This document shows positions 8,451 to 18,061 of a stretch of 64,000 nt of DNA, piece after piece (position 1 is the first letter of the stretch; the number at the start of each line of letters is the position of its first letter). Made by a program: the position numbers and the translations under genes. The notes under the pieces were generated by a model. It ran no database searches, was not told where the DNA came from, and saw only the letters and a program-made list of their open reading frames with translations. This DNA comes from Tibeticola sediminis (GTDB taxonomy: Bacteria; Pseudomonadota; Gammaproteobacteria; Burkholderiales; Burkholderiaceae_C), in the NCBI RefSeq assembly GCF_003843835.1, contig NZ_RKQL01000001.1, positions 124,001 to 188,000 of the forward strand. Direction: 5' to 3'.

Positions 8451-9236
8451 ATGAAATCAGCAATCGCCTCCGTCGACAAGTCACCCAGCATCCAGGTCAT
8501 TGCGCGCATGTTCGCGCTGATCGATGCACTGGCCGAACATTCGCGCCCGGTGAGCCTCAAAGACCTGAGCGCGGCAACCGGCCTTCATGCGTCAACCGCC
8601 CACCGCATCCTCAATGACCTCGCCATGGGCGGGTTTGTCGAACGCCCAGAACCCGGTTTTTATCGCCTGGGGATGCGCTTTCTCGAGCTGGGGAACCGCG
8701 TCAAAAGTCGTCTCAGCGTGCGCGAAGCCGCGCTGGAACCGATGCGCGAGTTGCACAAACTCACGCAGCAGCCCGTCAACCTCAGCATCCGTCAAGGCGA
8801 CGAAATCGTCTACGTCGAGCGTGCCTACAGCGAGCGATCCGGGATGCAGGTCGTCCGTGCCATTGGCGCGCGAGCGCCCTTGCATCTGACCTCGGTCGGA
8901 AAGCTGTTCCTCGCCGAAGACGACCCGCAACGGGTCCGCGCGTACGCCACCCGCACCGGCCTTGCCGGGCACACCAGCAACAGCATCACCCGCATCAACG
9001 ATCTCGAGCGCGACCTCAACCGCGTTCGCCAGTGCGGGCTGGCCCGGGACAACGAGGAACTCGAACCTGGCGTGCGCTGCATTGCCGCAGGCATCCGCAA
9101 CGATCAAGGCCAACTGGTCGCCGGACTTTCGATTTCGGCACCCGCCGAGCGCCTCGACGAAGGCTGGATCCCCAAGCTCGAAGCCACCGCTGCGCGTATC
9201 TCAGAGGCCTTGGGCTACACGCCTCCTCGGCGCTGA
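8451..9236 (+). CDS. IclR-family transcriptional regulator
   Basis: A 261-aa regulator with an N-terminal winged helix-turn-helix (about residues 12-75, including LSAATGLHASTAHRILNDL) and a C-terminal effector-binding domain (from ~90, with APLHLTSVGK and the GVRCIAAGI region). IclR proteins usually control aromatic or organic acid catabolism. Neither neighbour is an obvious target: aat-bpt lies upstream and a convergent PBP gene downstream. ATG 8451 was chosen; GTG 8439, four codons earlier in the same frame, is equally possible, and neither has a clear ribosome site. Confidence 0.88.
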   Translation: MKSAIASVDKSPSIQVIARMFALIDALAEHSRPVSLKDLSAATGLHASTAHRILNDLAMGGFVERPEPGFYRLGMRFLELGNRVKSRLSVREAALEPMRELHKLTQQPVNLSIRQGDEIVYVERAYSERSGMQVVRAIGARAPLHLTSVGKLFLAEDDPQRVRAYATRTGLAGHTSNSITRINDLERDLNRVRQCGLARDNEELEPGVRCIAAGIRNDQGQLVAGLSISAPAERLDEGWIPKLEATAARISEALGYTPPRR

Positions 9237-9264
9237 AGACAGCGGGGTGCTTCCACGCCGCCGA

Positions 9265-10314
9265 TCAACCCCGCGCAGCGCCGGTTGCGCCACCACGCGC
9301 CGCCGTTGGTGCGGGATGCTGAGCCTCGACCCAGCGGCGAACCCGCTCGGCATCGGCGATGCGGCTCAATTTACCCGCCGAATCGAGAAACACCATGATG
9401 AGCTTGCGGCCCGCCACCTTGGCCTGCATGACGAGACATTGGCCGGCCTCCGAGATATAGCCCGTCTTCTGCAGGCCAATCTCCCACACCGGACTCTTGA
9501 CGAGCCGATTCGTGTTGTTGAACTGCAGCAGCCGGTTCCCAACGGCCACCTCGTAACCCGGAGATGTGGACAGTTCGCGCAGACGTGCGTCGTGCGATGC
9601 GGCCGCGACGAGCGTGGCCAGATCTCGGGCGCTCGACTGGTTTTGGCTCGACAGCCCGGTCGGCTCGACATAACGGGTATCGCGCATACCCAACGCTTTG
9701 GCCCGTTCATTCATTCGGGCCACAAACACCGAAAGCCCTCCGGGGAAGGTCCGACCCAAGGCGTGCGCCGCGCGGTTCTCGCTCGACATCAGTGCCAAAT
9801 GCAGTAGTTCACCGCGTGTGAGCTCGGTGCCAACAGCGAGCCGCGAACGGCTGCCTTTTTCCGTATCGACATCGTCTTGCGTGATGGTGATCTTCTCGTC
9901 CATCGGCAACTGAGCCTCGCTGATGATCAGACCGGTCATCAGCTTGGTGATCGACGCGATCGGCAAGACCGCCTGCTCGTTTTTGCTCAGCAAGACCTCG
10001 TTCGTGTCCTGATCGACGACCAAAGCCACGCTGGAGCGCAAATCGAGCGGGTCGCGAACCTCATGTAGCCCCGCGAGCGCCCCAAACGAAGGCTGAGCAG
10101 GAACGACCGCTGCAGCGGTTCGCACCGGCCGCGCCGCGTGTTTACGAACCCCGGCCCGTGTATTTCGAGCCGTCGTCGCTTTGCGGACGCGCGGCGGCTC
10201 GGCCGTCTTTTTCGCCACCGTAACGCCCCCGCGGGGCACCGACGCTGCCGCAGGCGACTGCACGAAAACAGCCGACAGGAGAATCACGATGAGGGAGACA
10301 GAGCGACGGAACAT
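9265..10314 (-). CDS. pbpG: D-alanyl-D-alanine endopeptidase, PBP7-like (peptidase S11)
   Basis: A 349-aa exported penicillin-binding protein that trims peptidoglycan cross-links in the periplasm. An N-terminal signal peptide (to about residue 25) is followed by a basic, alanine-rich linker of ~60 residues that is longer than in enteric PBP7, then the S11 domain with SITK (121-124), SEN (178-180) and KTG (283-285). A C-terminal Ala/Gly-rich tail ends the protein. It is convergent with the IclR gene. Family assignment is firm; endopeptidase rather than carboxypeptidase activity is inferred from similarity to PbpG. Confidence 0.9.
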   Translation of the reverse strand: MFRRSVSLIVILLSAVFVQSPAAASVPRGGVTVAKKTAEPPRVRKATTARNTRAGVRKHAARPVRTAAAVVPAQPSFGALAGLHEVRDPLDLRSSVALVVDQDTNEVLLSKNEQAVLPIASITKLMTGLIISEAQLPMDEKITITQDDVDTEKGSRSRLAVGTELTRGELLHLALMSSENRAAHALGRTFPGGLSVFVARMNERAKALGMRDTRYVEPTGLSSQNQSSARDLATLVAAASHDARLRELSTSPGYEVAVGNRLLQFNNTNRLVKSPVWEIGLQKTGYISEAGQCLVMQAKVAGRKLIMVFLDSAGKLSRIADAERVRRWVEAQHPAPTAARGGATGAARG

Positions 10315-10553
10315 AGTGCTTTCAAGGAAGAATCAACGACGGACCGAGCCACCGATCGAAGCATCAAAGCGGTGATGCCAACTCCATGGCCCGATTGAAA
10401 CACAAAAACACGCGAACCCTCAATAGCTTGCGATGATTTTATGAGGCGCCTTGTGAAAACCAGGGAGGGCCGGTTCGTTGACGCGCCGATCACACCCCGG
10501 CACTCGGCCCCCGCAGCGAACCGCGAAGTAGCTGGCGAGCGATCAGGCTAGGC
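10315..10553. other. Intergenic stretch upstream of the PBP gene
   Basis: About 240 bases between the PBP start and the leuA stop, both on the minus strand. It should hold the PBP promoter and leuA terminator, but I see no clear hexamers, hairpin with T-run, or reading frame with coding character. Confidence 0.5.
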
Positions 10554-12092
10554 TCAGCCTTGCGCGGCGACACGCTCGGCCTTGCTGCTGAGCTTGTTGA
10601 GTGCGTTGAGGTACGCTTTGGCAGAAGCCACCACGATGTCCGGGTCAGCCCCAACGCCGTTGACGATACGGCCGCTGCTCTGCAGGCGAATCGTCACTTC
10701 CCCCTGGCTTTCGGTCGAGCCGCTGATGGCGTTGACCGAATACAAAACGACTTCGGCACCGCTTTGCACATGGGACTCGATCGCCTTGAGCGAAGCATCG
10801 ACCGGTCCGTTGCCGTCGGATTCCGCCCGGACCTCGTGGCCGTCCTCGGAAAAAACGATCACCGCATGCGGGCGCTCTCCGGTCTCGCTGTGCTGAGCCA
10901 AGGAAACAAAGGCGTAGCGATCGTGCTCCTGGGCATGGCGCTCTTCGCTGACCAGCGCCAAAATGTCCTCGTCGAAGATCTCACTCTTGCGGTCGGCCAG
11001 TTCCTTGAATCGGGCAAACGCCGCGTTGATCTCCGCCTCGCTCTCCAAGGCCACGCCCAGCTCTTGAAGTCGTTGTTTGAAGGCGTTCCGCCCGCTGAGC
11101 TTGCCCAAGACGATTTTGTTGGCACTCCAGCCCACATCCTCGGCCCGCATGATTTCGTAAGTGTCGCGCGCCTTGAGCACCCCGTCCTGGTGGATCCCCG
11201 AGGCGTGGGCGAACGCGTTCGCGCCCACCACGGCCTTGTTCGGCTGAACCGGAAAACCCGTAATCTGACTCACCATGCGGCTCGCAGCGACGATGTGCCG
11301 GGTGTCGACGCCCACGTCGAGCCCGAAATAGTCGCGCCGCGTCTTGACCGCCATGACCACTTCTTCGAGCGCGCAGTTACCCGCCCGTTCGCCCAAGCCA
11401 TTTATCGTGCATTCGACCTGGCGCGCCCCGCCGATTTTGACCCCGGCGAGCGAGTTGGCGACCGCCATCCCCAGGTCATTGTGGCAATGGACCGACCAGA
11501 TCGCCTTATCGGAGTTCGGAATGCGCTCACGCAGCGTGCGGATGAAGTTGCCATAGAGCTCCGGCACGGCGTAGCCGACCGTATCCGGAACGTTGATCGT
11601 CGTCGCTCCTTCATCAATCACCGCTTCGATCACCCGGCAAAGAAAGTCGACGTCGCTGCGGTAGCCATCTTCAGGGCTGAACTCCACGTCTTCGACCAAG
11701 TTGCGCGCATAACGTACCGCGAGCTTGGCCTGTTCGAACACCTGGTCTGGGGTCATGCGCAACTTCATCTCCATATGAACCGGAGACGTCGCGATGAAGG
11801 TATGAATGCGCGCACGATTGGCCCCCTTGAGCGCCTCGGCGGCTCGGGAGATGTCCCGATCGTTCGCACGCGCCAGCGAGCAGACGGTCGAATCCTTGAT
11901 CGCGTCCGCGACCGCCTTCACGGCCTCAAAGTCCCCATTGGAACTGGCAGCAAAGCCAGCCTCGATCACGTCCACTTTGAGTCGCTCCAGTTGACGCGCG
12001 ATCCGCAGCTTTTCGTCACGGGTCATGGAGGCGCCGGGCGATTGTTCGCCGTCGCGCAAAGTGGTGTCGAAGATGATCAGCTTGTCAGCCAT
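10554..12092 (-). CDS. leuA: 2-isopropylmalate synthase
   Basis: First committed enzyme of leucine synthesis, condensing acetyl-CoA with 2-oxoisovalerate. The 512-aa protein has the N-terminal TIM barrel with [16 protein letters not shown] (metal and substrate binding), the [13 protein letters not shown] metal motif and [14 protein letters not shown], followed by the C-terminal regulatory domain that binds leucine for feedback inhibition (about residues 390-500). The 5' leader carries a leucine-rich peptide and terminator (separate entries), so expression is also controlled by leucine supply. Confidence 0.96.
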   Translation of the reverse strand: MADKLIIFDTTLRDGEQSPGASMTRDEKLRIARQLERLKVDVIEAGFAASSNGDFEAVKAVADAIKDSTVCSLARANDRDISRAAEALKGANRARIHTFIATSPVHMEMKLRMTPDQVFEQAKLAVRYARNLVEDVEFSPEDGYRSDVDFLCRVIEAVIDEGATTINVPDTVGYAVPELYGNFIRTLRERIPNSDKAIWSVHCHNDLGMAVANSLAGVKIGGARQVECTINGLGERAGNCALEEVVMAVKTRRDYFGLDVGVDTRHIVAASRMVSQITGFPVQPNKAVVGANAFAHASGIHQDGVLKARDTYEIMRAEDVGWSANKIVLGKLSGRNAFKQRLQELGVALESEAEINAAFARFKELADRKSEIFDEDILALVSEERHAQEHDRYAFVSLAQHSETGERPHAVIVFSEDGHEVRAESDGNGPVDASLKAIESHVQSGAEVVLYSVNAISGSTESQGEVTIRLQSSGRIVNGVGADPDIVVASAKAYLNALNKLSSKAERVAAQG

Positions 12093-12144
12093 GTCGGAAC
12101 TCCTGGGAAAACTCGAAACCGCAACGAAAAACCGAGGTCAAAGC

Positions 12145-12177
12145 AAAAGGCCCGCTGCGGGGGCAAACGGGCCTTTT
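12145..12177 (-). terminator. Attenuator terminator of leuA
   Basis: On the minus strand AAAAGGCCCG/CGGGCCTTTT forms a 10-bp stem ending in a T-run, 52 bases before the leuA ATG. The loop contains CCCCCGC, which can pair instead with GCGGGG near the end of the upstream leader-peptide frame (about 12203-12209). That gives a competing antiterminator, as expected for transcription attenuation. Confidence 0.8.
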
Positions 12178-12195
12178 GAGGATCAAGCGCGAACG

Positions 12196-12252
12196 CTAGC
12201 TACCCCGCCCGTCGGACAGTCGAAGTAGCAGCAGCGGAAACGCGAAGTTCAT
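12196..12252 (-). CDS. leuL: leuA leader peptide (leucine attenuation)
   Basis: An 18-aa frame (MNFAFPLLLLRLSDGRGS) containing four consecutive Leu codons (CTG CTG CTA CTT) and a fifth after one Arg; CTA and CTT are unusual choices in this GC-rich genome. It is followed by the terminator hairpin and leuA. Ribosome stalling at the Leu run when charged tRNA-Leu is scarce would free the antiterminator pairing. The arrangement matches the classic leu leader; I infer function from layout, as no ribosome site is strong. Confidence 0.75.
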   Translation of the reverse strand: MNFAFPLLLLRLSDGRGS

Positions 12253-12278
12253 GCAATGCACTGTATCACAGCCCACCG

Positions 12279-13118
12279 TCAATGATGCAGCCCCCGCTCG
12301 TCGGGCTCATCTGTCGACGTGCTGATGACACTGGTCGGCTGCCCATGCCAGCGACGCCAGGCATAGACCACGTACCCGCTGAACCCGTAGACCACAAACA
12401 AGGAAAAGAGCACGGCCGGTGGATGGATGTTGATCACGGCAATCCCCAGCGCAATGGCGACCACCGCTACGAACGGAACCGTTTGCTTGAGTTTCACATC
12501 CTTGAAGCTGTAGAAGGGCACATTCGTGACCATGGTCAAGCCGGCGTACAGCGCCACGGCGAACATGGGCCAGGCCAGCTCCGCGCCTTGAAACCCGGCA
12601 TCGTTGGCGACCCAAATGAAGCCCATGACCAGCGCCGCCGCCGCCGGCGATGGCAGGCCCTGGAAATAGCGCTTATCCACCACGCTGGTGTTGACGTTGA
12701 AGCGCGCCAAGCGCAGGGCCGCGCACGCGCAGTAGACGAAACCCGCGATCCAGCCCCAACGTCCCAAACCGCGCAAGGCCCATTCATAGGCGATCAAGGC
12801 CGGCGCAGCCCCGAAGGACACCATATCCGACAAAGAGTCCATCTGTTCACCAAACGCGCTTTGGGTGTTGGTCATCCGCGCGACACGGCCATCCAGGCTG
12901 TCGAGCACCATGGCGGCAAATACGCCCGTGGCTGCGGCATCGAAGCGGCCGTTCATGGCCATCACGATCGCATAAAAGCCCCCGAACAGGGCGGCCAAGG
13001 TAAACAGGTTCGGAAGGATGTAAATACCCTTGCGACGTTTGCGAACGGCGACACCGGGTGTCGTACCGTCCGCCTCGTTTCCGTCATGCATATCGTTCGT
13101 CGTCCAACGTCGTTTCAT
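12279..13118 (-). CDS. pssA: CDP-diacylglycerol--serine O-phosphatidyltransferase
   Basis: Integral membrane enzyme that makes phosphatidylserine, the precursor of phosphatidylethanolamine. The 279-aa protein shows the CDP-alcohol phosphatidyltransferase motif D-G-x2-A-R-x8-G-x3-D-x3-D in SLDGRVARMTNTQSAFGEQ and the following MDSLSD, within a membrane domain of several hydrophobic helices, and the KGIYILPNLFT start of the type II PssA core. It lies between ilvC and leuA on the same strand. The leuA leader begins 27 bases after its stop, so leuA may use a promoter inside pssA or read-through from it. Confidence 0.93.
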   Translation of the reverse strand: MKRRWTTNDMHDGNEADGTTPGVAVRKRRKGIYILPNLFTLAALFGGFYAIVMAMNGRFDAAATGVFAAMVLDSLDGRVARMTNTQSAFGEQMDSLSDMVSFGAAPALIAYEWALRGLGRWGWIAGFVYCACAALRLARFNVNTSVVDKRYFQGLPSPAAAALVMGFIWVANDAGFQGAELAWPMFAVALYAGLTMVTNVPFYSFKDVKLKQTVPFVAVVAIALGIAVINIHPPAVLFSLFVVYGFSGYVVYAWRRWHGQPTSVISTSTDEPDERGLHH

Positions 13119-13249
13119 TCGAGCAGCCGAGAGGCTGCGCTTTCAAGCGTTTCGGCCAACCTGGCCCGGTCGCAAGCGCGCAACGGCCAGCGCTACACCT
13201 GACAGCACTGGTAGCGAAGTGTACGCCCCGGGGCTGGGGGCGCCGAGGC

Positions 13250-13279
13250 TCCAATACAAAGGGCCACCGAGGTGGCCCT
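13250..13279 (-). terminator. Hairpin after ilvC
   Basis: On the minus strand AGGGCCACC/GGTGGCCCT forms a perfect 9-bp stem with a 2-base loop, 22 bases after the ilvC stop. It is followed by TTGTATTG, a weak T-tract, so termination is probable but may be partial. Confidence 0.65.
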
Positions 13280-13300
13280 GAGGAGTAGCGGTGAATCCGC

Positions 13301-14344
<1,044 letters not shown>

Positions 14345-14367
14345 TCAAAACCCAGGGAATCAGGGAG

Positions 14368-14859
14368 TCAAACGCGCAAAATTCGCTCACCGCGCCCGAT
14401 GCCACTGGCGCCGGTTCGGACGGTTTCCAAAATGGCCGTCCGGTCGATGGCGTCCAAAAAAGCGTCGTTCTTGGCCTGATCGCCGGTCAGTTCGATGGTG
14501 TAGCTCTTTTCCGTCACATCGATGATGCGCCCGCGGAAGATATCCGCCATGCGCTTCATCTCTTCGCGCTCTTTGCCCACCGCGCGTACCTTCACCATCA
14601 TCAGTTCGCGCTCGGTATAAGCGCCTTCGGTCAGGTCGACGACCTTGACGACCTCGATCAAACGGTTCAGGTGCTTGGTGATCTGCTCAATCACATCGTC
14701 CGAACCGGTGGTCTGGATGGTCATGCGCGACAGAGACGGGTCTTCGGTCGGGGCCACGGTGAGCGACTCGATGTTGTAGCCGCGGGCCGAGAACAAGCCG
14801 ACCACGCGCGACAAGGCACCGGCCTCGTTTTCAATCAATACTGCAATGATGTGTTTCAT
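14368..14859 (-). CDS. ilvN: Acetolactate synthase, small regulatory subunit
   Basis: A 163-aa regulatory subunit that confers valine feedback on IlvB. It begins with an ACT domain (MKHIIAVLIENEAGALSRVVGLFSARGYNIESLTV) and has the C-terminal ALS small-subunit domain. It sits 84 bases after ilvB and before ilvC. The GARGY-type loop of the ACT domain reads SARGYNI, as in valine-sensitive enzymes. Confidence 0.96.
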   Translation of the reverse strand: MKHIIAVLIENEAGALSRVVGLFSARGYNIESLTVAPTEDPSLSRMTIQTTGSDDVIEQITKHLNRLIEVVKVVDLTEGAYTERELMMVKVRAVGKEREEMKRMADIFRGRIIDVTEKSYTIELTGDQAKNDAFLDAIDRTAILETVRTGASGIGRGERILRV

Positions 14860-14943
14860 TCATGAGCCCTCATTTCGCCCACCCTCCCCCGCAGCCGGTA
14901 AGCCGCGGGCTTGGTGCGCGATAGATTCGTCCTGGTTCAGCGA

Positions 14944-16728
14944 TTAGAGGTCCTCGGAACCGAGCAGCATCTCCGTGATGCCTCGTCCCGCCTGCACCAT
15001 CGGGAAGACGTTCTCCGTCGGATCGGTGCGGAAGTCCAAGAAAACCGTCCGGTCCTTGAGTTTGCGTGCCTCGCGCAAGGCCGGCTCGACGTCCTGCGGA
15101 CGCTCGATCAGCATCCCGACGTGGCCGTACGCCTCGGCCAGTTTGACGAAGTTCGGCAGCGCATCCATGTAGCTGTGACTGTATCGACCCGAGTACTCGA
15201 TTTCCTGCCACTGCCGCACCATGCCCAGATAACGGTTGTTGAGCGAGAGAATCTTGATCGGCGTGTTGTATTGCAGGCAGGTCGAGAGTTCCTGGATGCA
15301 CATCTGCACCGAACCTTCGCCCGTCACACAGAACACTTCACTCTCGGGCTTGGCGAGTTTGATGCCCATGGCATAGGGAATACCGACGCCCATGGTGCCC
15401 AGCCCGCCCGAGTTGATCCAGCGCCGAGGCCGCTCGAACTTGTAATACTGCGCCGCCCACATCTGGTGTTGCCCCACATCGGAGGTGATGTAGGCGTCGG
15501 CGTCGCGGGTCATGTTCCACAGCGTCTCGATGACATACTGTGGCTTGATGACCTCGGTGTTGGCGCGGTCATAAGCCAGGCAGTCACGCGCCCGCCAGGA
15601 TTCGATCGTTTCCCACCAGGCCCCGAGCGCCTGCTGATCCGGGCGTTGTCCCGCCTCGCGGATCATGTGGATCAATTCGTTCAGAACTTCTTTGACATCG
15701 CCGACGATGGGCACATCGACCTTGACCCGCTTCGAGATGCTCGATGGGTCGATGTCGATGTGAATGATCTTGCGCTCGTTTTGGGCGAAATGCTTGGGGT
15801 TTCCGATCACCCGGTCATCGAAACGGGCGCCCACGGCAAGCAGAACGTCGCAGTTCTGCATCGTCATATTGGCCTCGTAAGTGCCGTGCATGCCCAGCAT
15901 GCCGAGAAAGCGTCGATCGGTCGCCGGAACCGCACCCAGCCCCATCAGTGTATGGGTCACGGGGTAACCCAGCAGGTCGACCAGGGTGCGCAGCTCCTCG
16001 GTAGCGTTCCCCAGCAAGACGCCGCCGCCGGTGTAGATGTAGGGCCGCTTGGCCGACAGAAGCAGCTGCAGCGCCTTGCGGATCTGACCGCCGTGCCCGC
16101 GTCGAACCGGGTTATAGGAGCGCATCTCGACGGTTTCGGGATAGCCGCGGTAGGTCGTCTTGTTGAACGAAACGTCCTTCGGAATATCCACCACCACGGG
16201 ACCCGGGCGACCGGTCCGCGCGATGTGAAACGCCTTTTTCATGACTTCGGCGAGTTGCCGAACGTCCTTGACCAGAAAGTTGTGTTTGACGATGGGCCGC
16301 GTGATGCCAACGGTGTCGCATTCCTGAAAAGCATCGAGCCCGATCGCAGCCGTTGGCACCTGGCCGGTGATCACCACCATCGGAATGCTGTCCATGTACG
16401 CGGTCGCGATGCCGGTGACCGCGTTGGTCACGCCGGGCCCGGAGGTCACGAGCGCAACACCGACCTCGCCGGTTGCCCGTGCGTAGCCGTCCGCCGCGTG
16501 GATGGCCGCTTGCTCGTGACGCACCAGGACGTGTTGAATCGTGTCCTGCTTGTAGAGCGCGTCGTAGATATGCAGAACCGCACCGCCAGGGTAGCCCCAC
16601 AGATACTTGACACCTTCGGCCTGCAGCGCCTTGACGAGGATTTCGGCGCCGCGAAGCTCCTCGGGATGGCGGTGACCCGCCGTTTGAGCGGCCACCGCCA
16701 GCTCTTTTTTCGATACTTCCATATTCAA
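14944..16728 (-). CDS. ilvB: Acetolactate synthase, large catalytic subunit
   Basis: ThDP-dependent enzyme that condenses pyruvate to acetolactate, the first common step of branched-chain synthesis. At 594 aa it has the N-terminal ThDP pyrimidine domain with the catalytic Glu in [19 protein letters not shown], a central FAD domain, and the C-terminal ThDP pyrophosphate-binding motif ([19 protein letters not shown] through [13 protein letters not shown]). A ribosome site AAAGG precedes the ATG. First gene of the ilvBNC unit; the leader upstream has attenuator-like structure. Confidence 0.96.
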   Translation of the reverse strand: MNMEVSKKELAVAAQTAGHRHPEELRGAEILVKALQAEGVKYLWGYPGGAVLHIYDALYKQDTIQHVLVRHEQAAIHAADGYARATGEVGVALVTSGPGVTNAVTGIATAYMDSIPMVVITGQVPTAAIGLDAFQECDTVGITRPIVKHNFLVKDVRQLAEVMKKAFHIARTGRPGPVVVDIPKDVSFNKTTYRGYPETVEMRSYNPVRRGHGGQIRKALQLLLSAKRPYIYTGGGVLLGNATEELRTLVDLLGYPVTHTLMGLGAVPATDRRFLGMLGMHGTYEANMTMQNCDVLLAVGARFDDRVIGNPKHFAQNERKIIHIDIDPSSISKRVKVDVPIVGDVKEVLNELIHMIREAGQRPDQQALGAWWETIESWRARDCLAYDRANTEVIKPQYVIETLWNMTRDADAYITSDVGQHQMWAAQYYKFERPRRWINSGGLGTMGVGIPYAMGIKLAKPESEVFCVTGEGSVQMCIQELSTCLQYNTPIKILSLNNRYLGMVRQWQEIEYSGRYSHSYMDALPNFVKLAEAYGHVGMLIERPQDVEPALREARKLKDRTVFLDFRTDPTENVFPMVQAGRGITEMLLGSEDL

Positions 16729-16749
16729 CCTTTCAGAATTTCTCTGACG

Positions 16750-16815
16750 AAAAACCTAGGGTGCCCCTTGGCCGCGCTCTCGTGAAGCCGCTTCGGGACT
16801 TGAGGCCAAGACCAT
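16750..16815 (-). promoter_or_regulatory. Candidate attenuator in the ilvB leader
   Basis: On the minus strand a terminator-like hairpin (CCAAGGG-GCA-CCCTAGG, one mismatch, then TTTTT; 16750-16771) lies about 20 bases before ilvB. Its 5' strand is part of GGCCAAG (16767-16773), which is fully complementary to CTTGGCC at 16804-16810, giving a competing pairing. A 19-codon frame starts at 16815 and ends inside the terminator, but has only one Val and one Leu codon near its start, so a branched-chain leader peptide is not convincing. Confidence 0.35.
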
Positions 16816-17042
16816 GGGCGTGCTGCTTGCGCCGCCGGGCCAGGACCCGTTTCTCCGGTGTCGGAATTACAGATTATCGCACCCGCCGCAGCCGAGCTCG
16901 GGCCCGCCGCCCAAAGATGGGCTGCCACAAGCCGCGAAATGACCCCAGGACCAAGCGGCGATAATTGCTGGCTTTTCCGACGCACCCCAGGGCGGGTTGG
17001 TCTTGAACGCCAACGGCCCCATTTGACCCTTTCACAACAGCC
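16816..17042. other. Divergent promoter region, ilvB and ECF sigma gene
   Basis: The space between ilvB (minus) and the sigma gene (plus) is 314 bases in all. Candidate -10 boxes are GATAAT at 16878-16873 on the minus strand and GATAAT at 16960-16965 on the plus strand; neither has a good -35 partner. The part next to ilvB holds the attenuator-like structure described separately. Confidence 0.35.
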
Positions 17043-17609
17043 TTGGCTACTGAACGCGAGTTGTCCGAATTCCTCCGCAGCGTCGAGCGCAAGGCGTTCA
17101 AGCGCGCGCTCTATCACGTGCGCGACGAGGAGGCTGCGCTCGACATCGTGCAAGACAGCATGATGAAGCTCGCGGAGCACTACGGCGACAAGCCCGCTGA
17201 CGAACTGCCGATGTTGTTCCAGCGCATCCTGTCGAACAGCACGCTCGACTGGTTTCGTCGGCGCAAGACGCGGAATGCGATCTTCAGCAACCTCTCGGAC
17301 TTCGAGGGCCCCGAGGGTGAGGGGGAATTCGATCTGCTCGAAACTTTTCCGCAGAGCCAGGAATCCATCGACGAAGACAGCCCGGAAGTCAGCACGAGCC
17401 GCAAGGAAACCCTTCTGCAGATCGAGGAAGCGTTGATGGACCTCCCGCCACGTCAACGCGAAGCCTTCCTGCTGCGTTACTGGGAGGATCTCGACGTTGC
17501 AGAAACCGCCGCTGCCATGGGCTGTTCCGAAGGCAGCGTCAAAACCCATTGCTCGCGCGCTGTACACACGTTGGCCCAAGCGCTGCGCGCCAAAGGAATT
17601 CGACTATGA
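17043..17609 (+). CDS. RNA polymerase sigma factor, ECF type
   Basis: A 188-aa sigma-70 family protein. The sigma-2 region covers residues ~5-80 (VRDEEAALDIVQDSMMKLAEHY, then LFQRILSNSTLDWFRRRKTR) and sigma-4 covers ~125-185 (LPPRQREAFLLRYWEDLDVAETAAAMGCSEGSVKTHCSRAVH). There is no sigma-3, so it is an ECF-size factor. The start is TTG at 17043; no better ATG/GTG precedes the conserved ELSEFLRSVERKAFKRA region, so TTG is likely but should be treated as uncertain. It overlaps the next gene by four bases (ATGA) and heads a run of six coupled genes. Confidence 0.88.
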   Translation: MATERELSEFLRSVERKAFKRALYHVRDEEAALDIVQDSMMKLAEHYGDKPADELPMLFQRILSNSTLDWFRRRKTRNAIFSNLSDFEGPEGEGEFDLLETFPQSQESIDEDSPEVSTSRKETLLQIEEALMDLPPRQREAFLLRYWEDLDVAETAAAMGCSEGSVKTHCSRAVHTLAQALRAKGIRL

Positions 17610-18061
17610 ACACCCGCGCCCACACCACGACCCCATCGCCGGAAGATCGGTTTGGCCGATCGGTCGCTGCCGTGCTGAGTCTGGGGACGGCCGAGCTTCC
17701 ACACGAAATCAGCGAGCGCCTCAGAGCCGCTCGGGAGCGCGCCGTCGCCGTGCGTCGGCGGGAGGCCGTGCTCCGTCCGCAGACCGCCAGCGCTGTCGAG
17801 ATTCAAAGCGACATGACGGCCAGCCTGGGCAGCGGCGGTGAATCGGAAGCCTGGTGGCGCCGAGCTTGGGCTTTGTTGCCGCTGCTCGCTTTGCTCTGGG
17901 GCCTGTACCTGCTCGAACACGCGTTCAACGACGAGCGTGCACAAGAGGCGGCTGCAATCGATGCGGCCTTGCTCACCGATGACCTGCCGCCACAGGCCTA
18001 CACGGATCCGGGCTTCATCCAGTTTTTGAAGGTCGCTCCGACCCAGGGTGCCGGGCGCTGA
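17606..18061 (+). CDS. DUF3619 family membrane protein, possible anti-sigma factor
   Basis: A 151-aa protein with a basic, helical N-terminal part (~85 residues, including LPHEISERLRAARERAVAVRR), one hydrophobic segment at about 86-103 (WALLPLLALLWGLYLLEHAF) and a ~45-residue acidic C-terminal tail. The predicted topology, cytoplasmic N-terminus and one membrane span directly behind an ECF sigma gene with an ATGA overlap, is that of many anti-sigma factors. It matches the family known as DUF3619, which has no assigned biochemistry; the anti-sigma role is inference from topology and coupling. Its stop overlaps the next start by one base (TGATG). Confidence 0.75.
   Translation: MNTRAHTTTPSPEDRFGRSVAAVLSLGTAELPHEISERLRAARERAVAVRRREAVLRPQTASAVEIQSDMTASLGSGGESEAWWRRAWALLPLLALLWGLYLLEHAFNDERAQEAAAIDAALLTDDLPPQAYTDPGFIQFLKVAPTQGAGR

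Noticed and set aside
10560-12179. Long plus-strand open frame opposite leuA
   Set aside because: It is the complement of a complete leuA with all motifs; no domain is recognisable in the antisense product.
14911-16785. Long plus-strand open frame opposite ilvB
   Set aside because: Shadow of ilvB with no recognisable motif; it also runs through the start of ilvB and part of its leader.
16756-16815. ilvB leader peptide
   Set aside because: The 19-codon frame has only two branched-chain codons and no ribosome site. The hairpins are kept as a candidate, but the peptide is not called as a gene.
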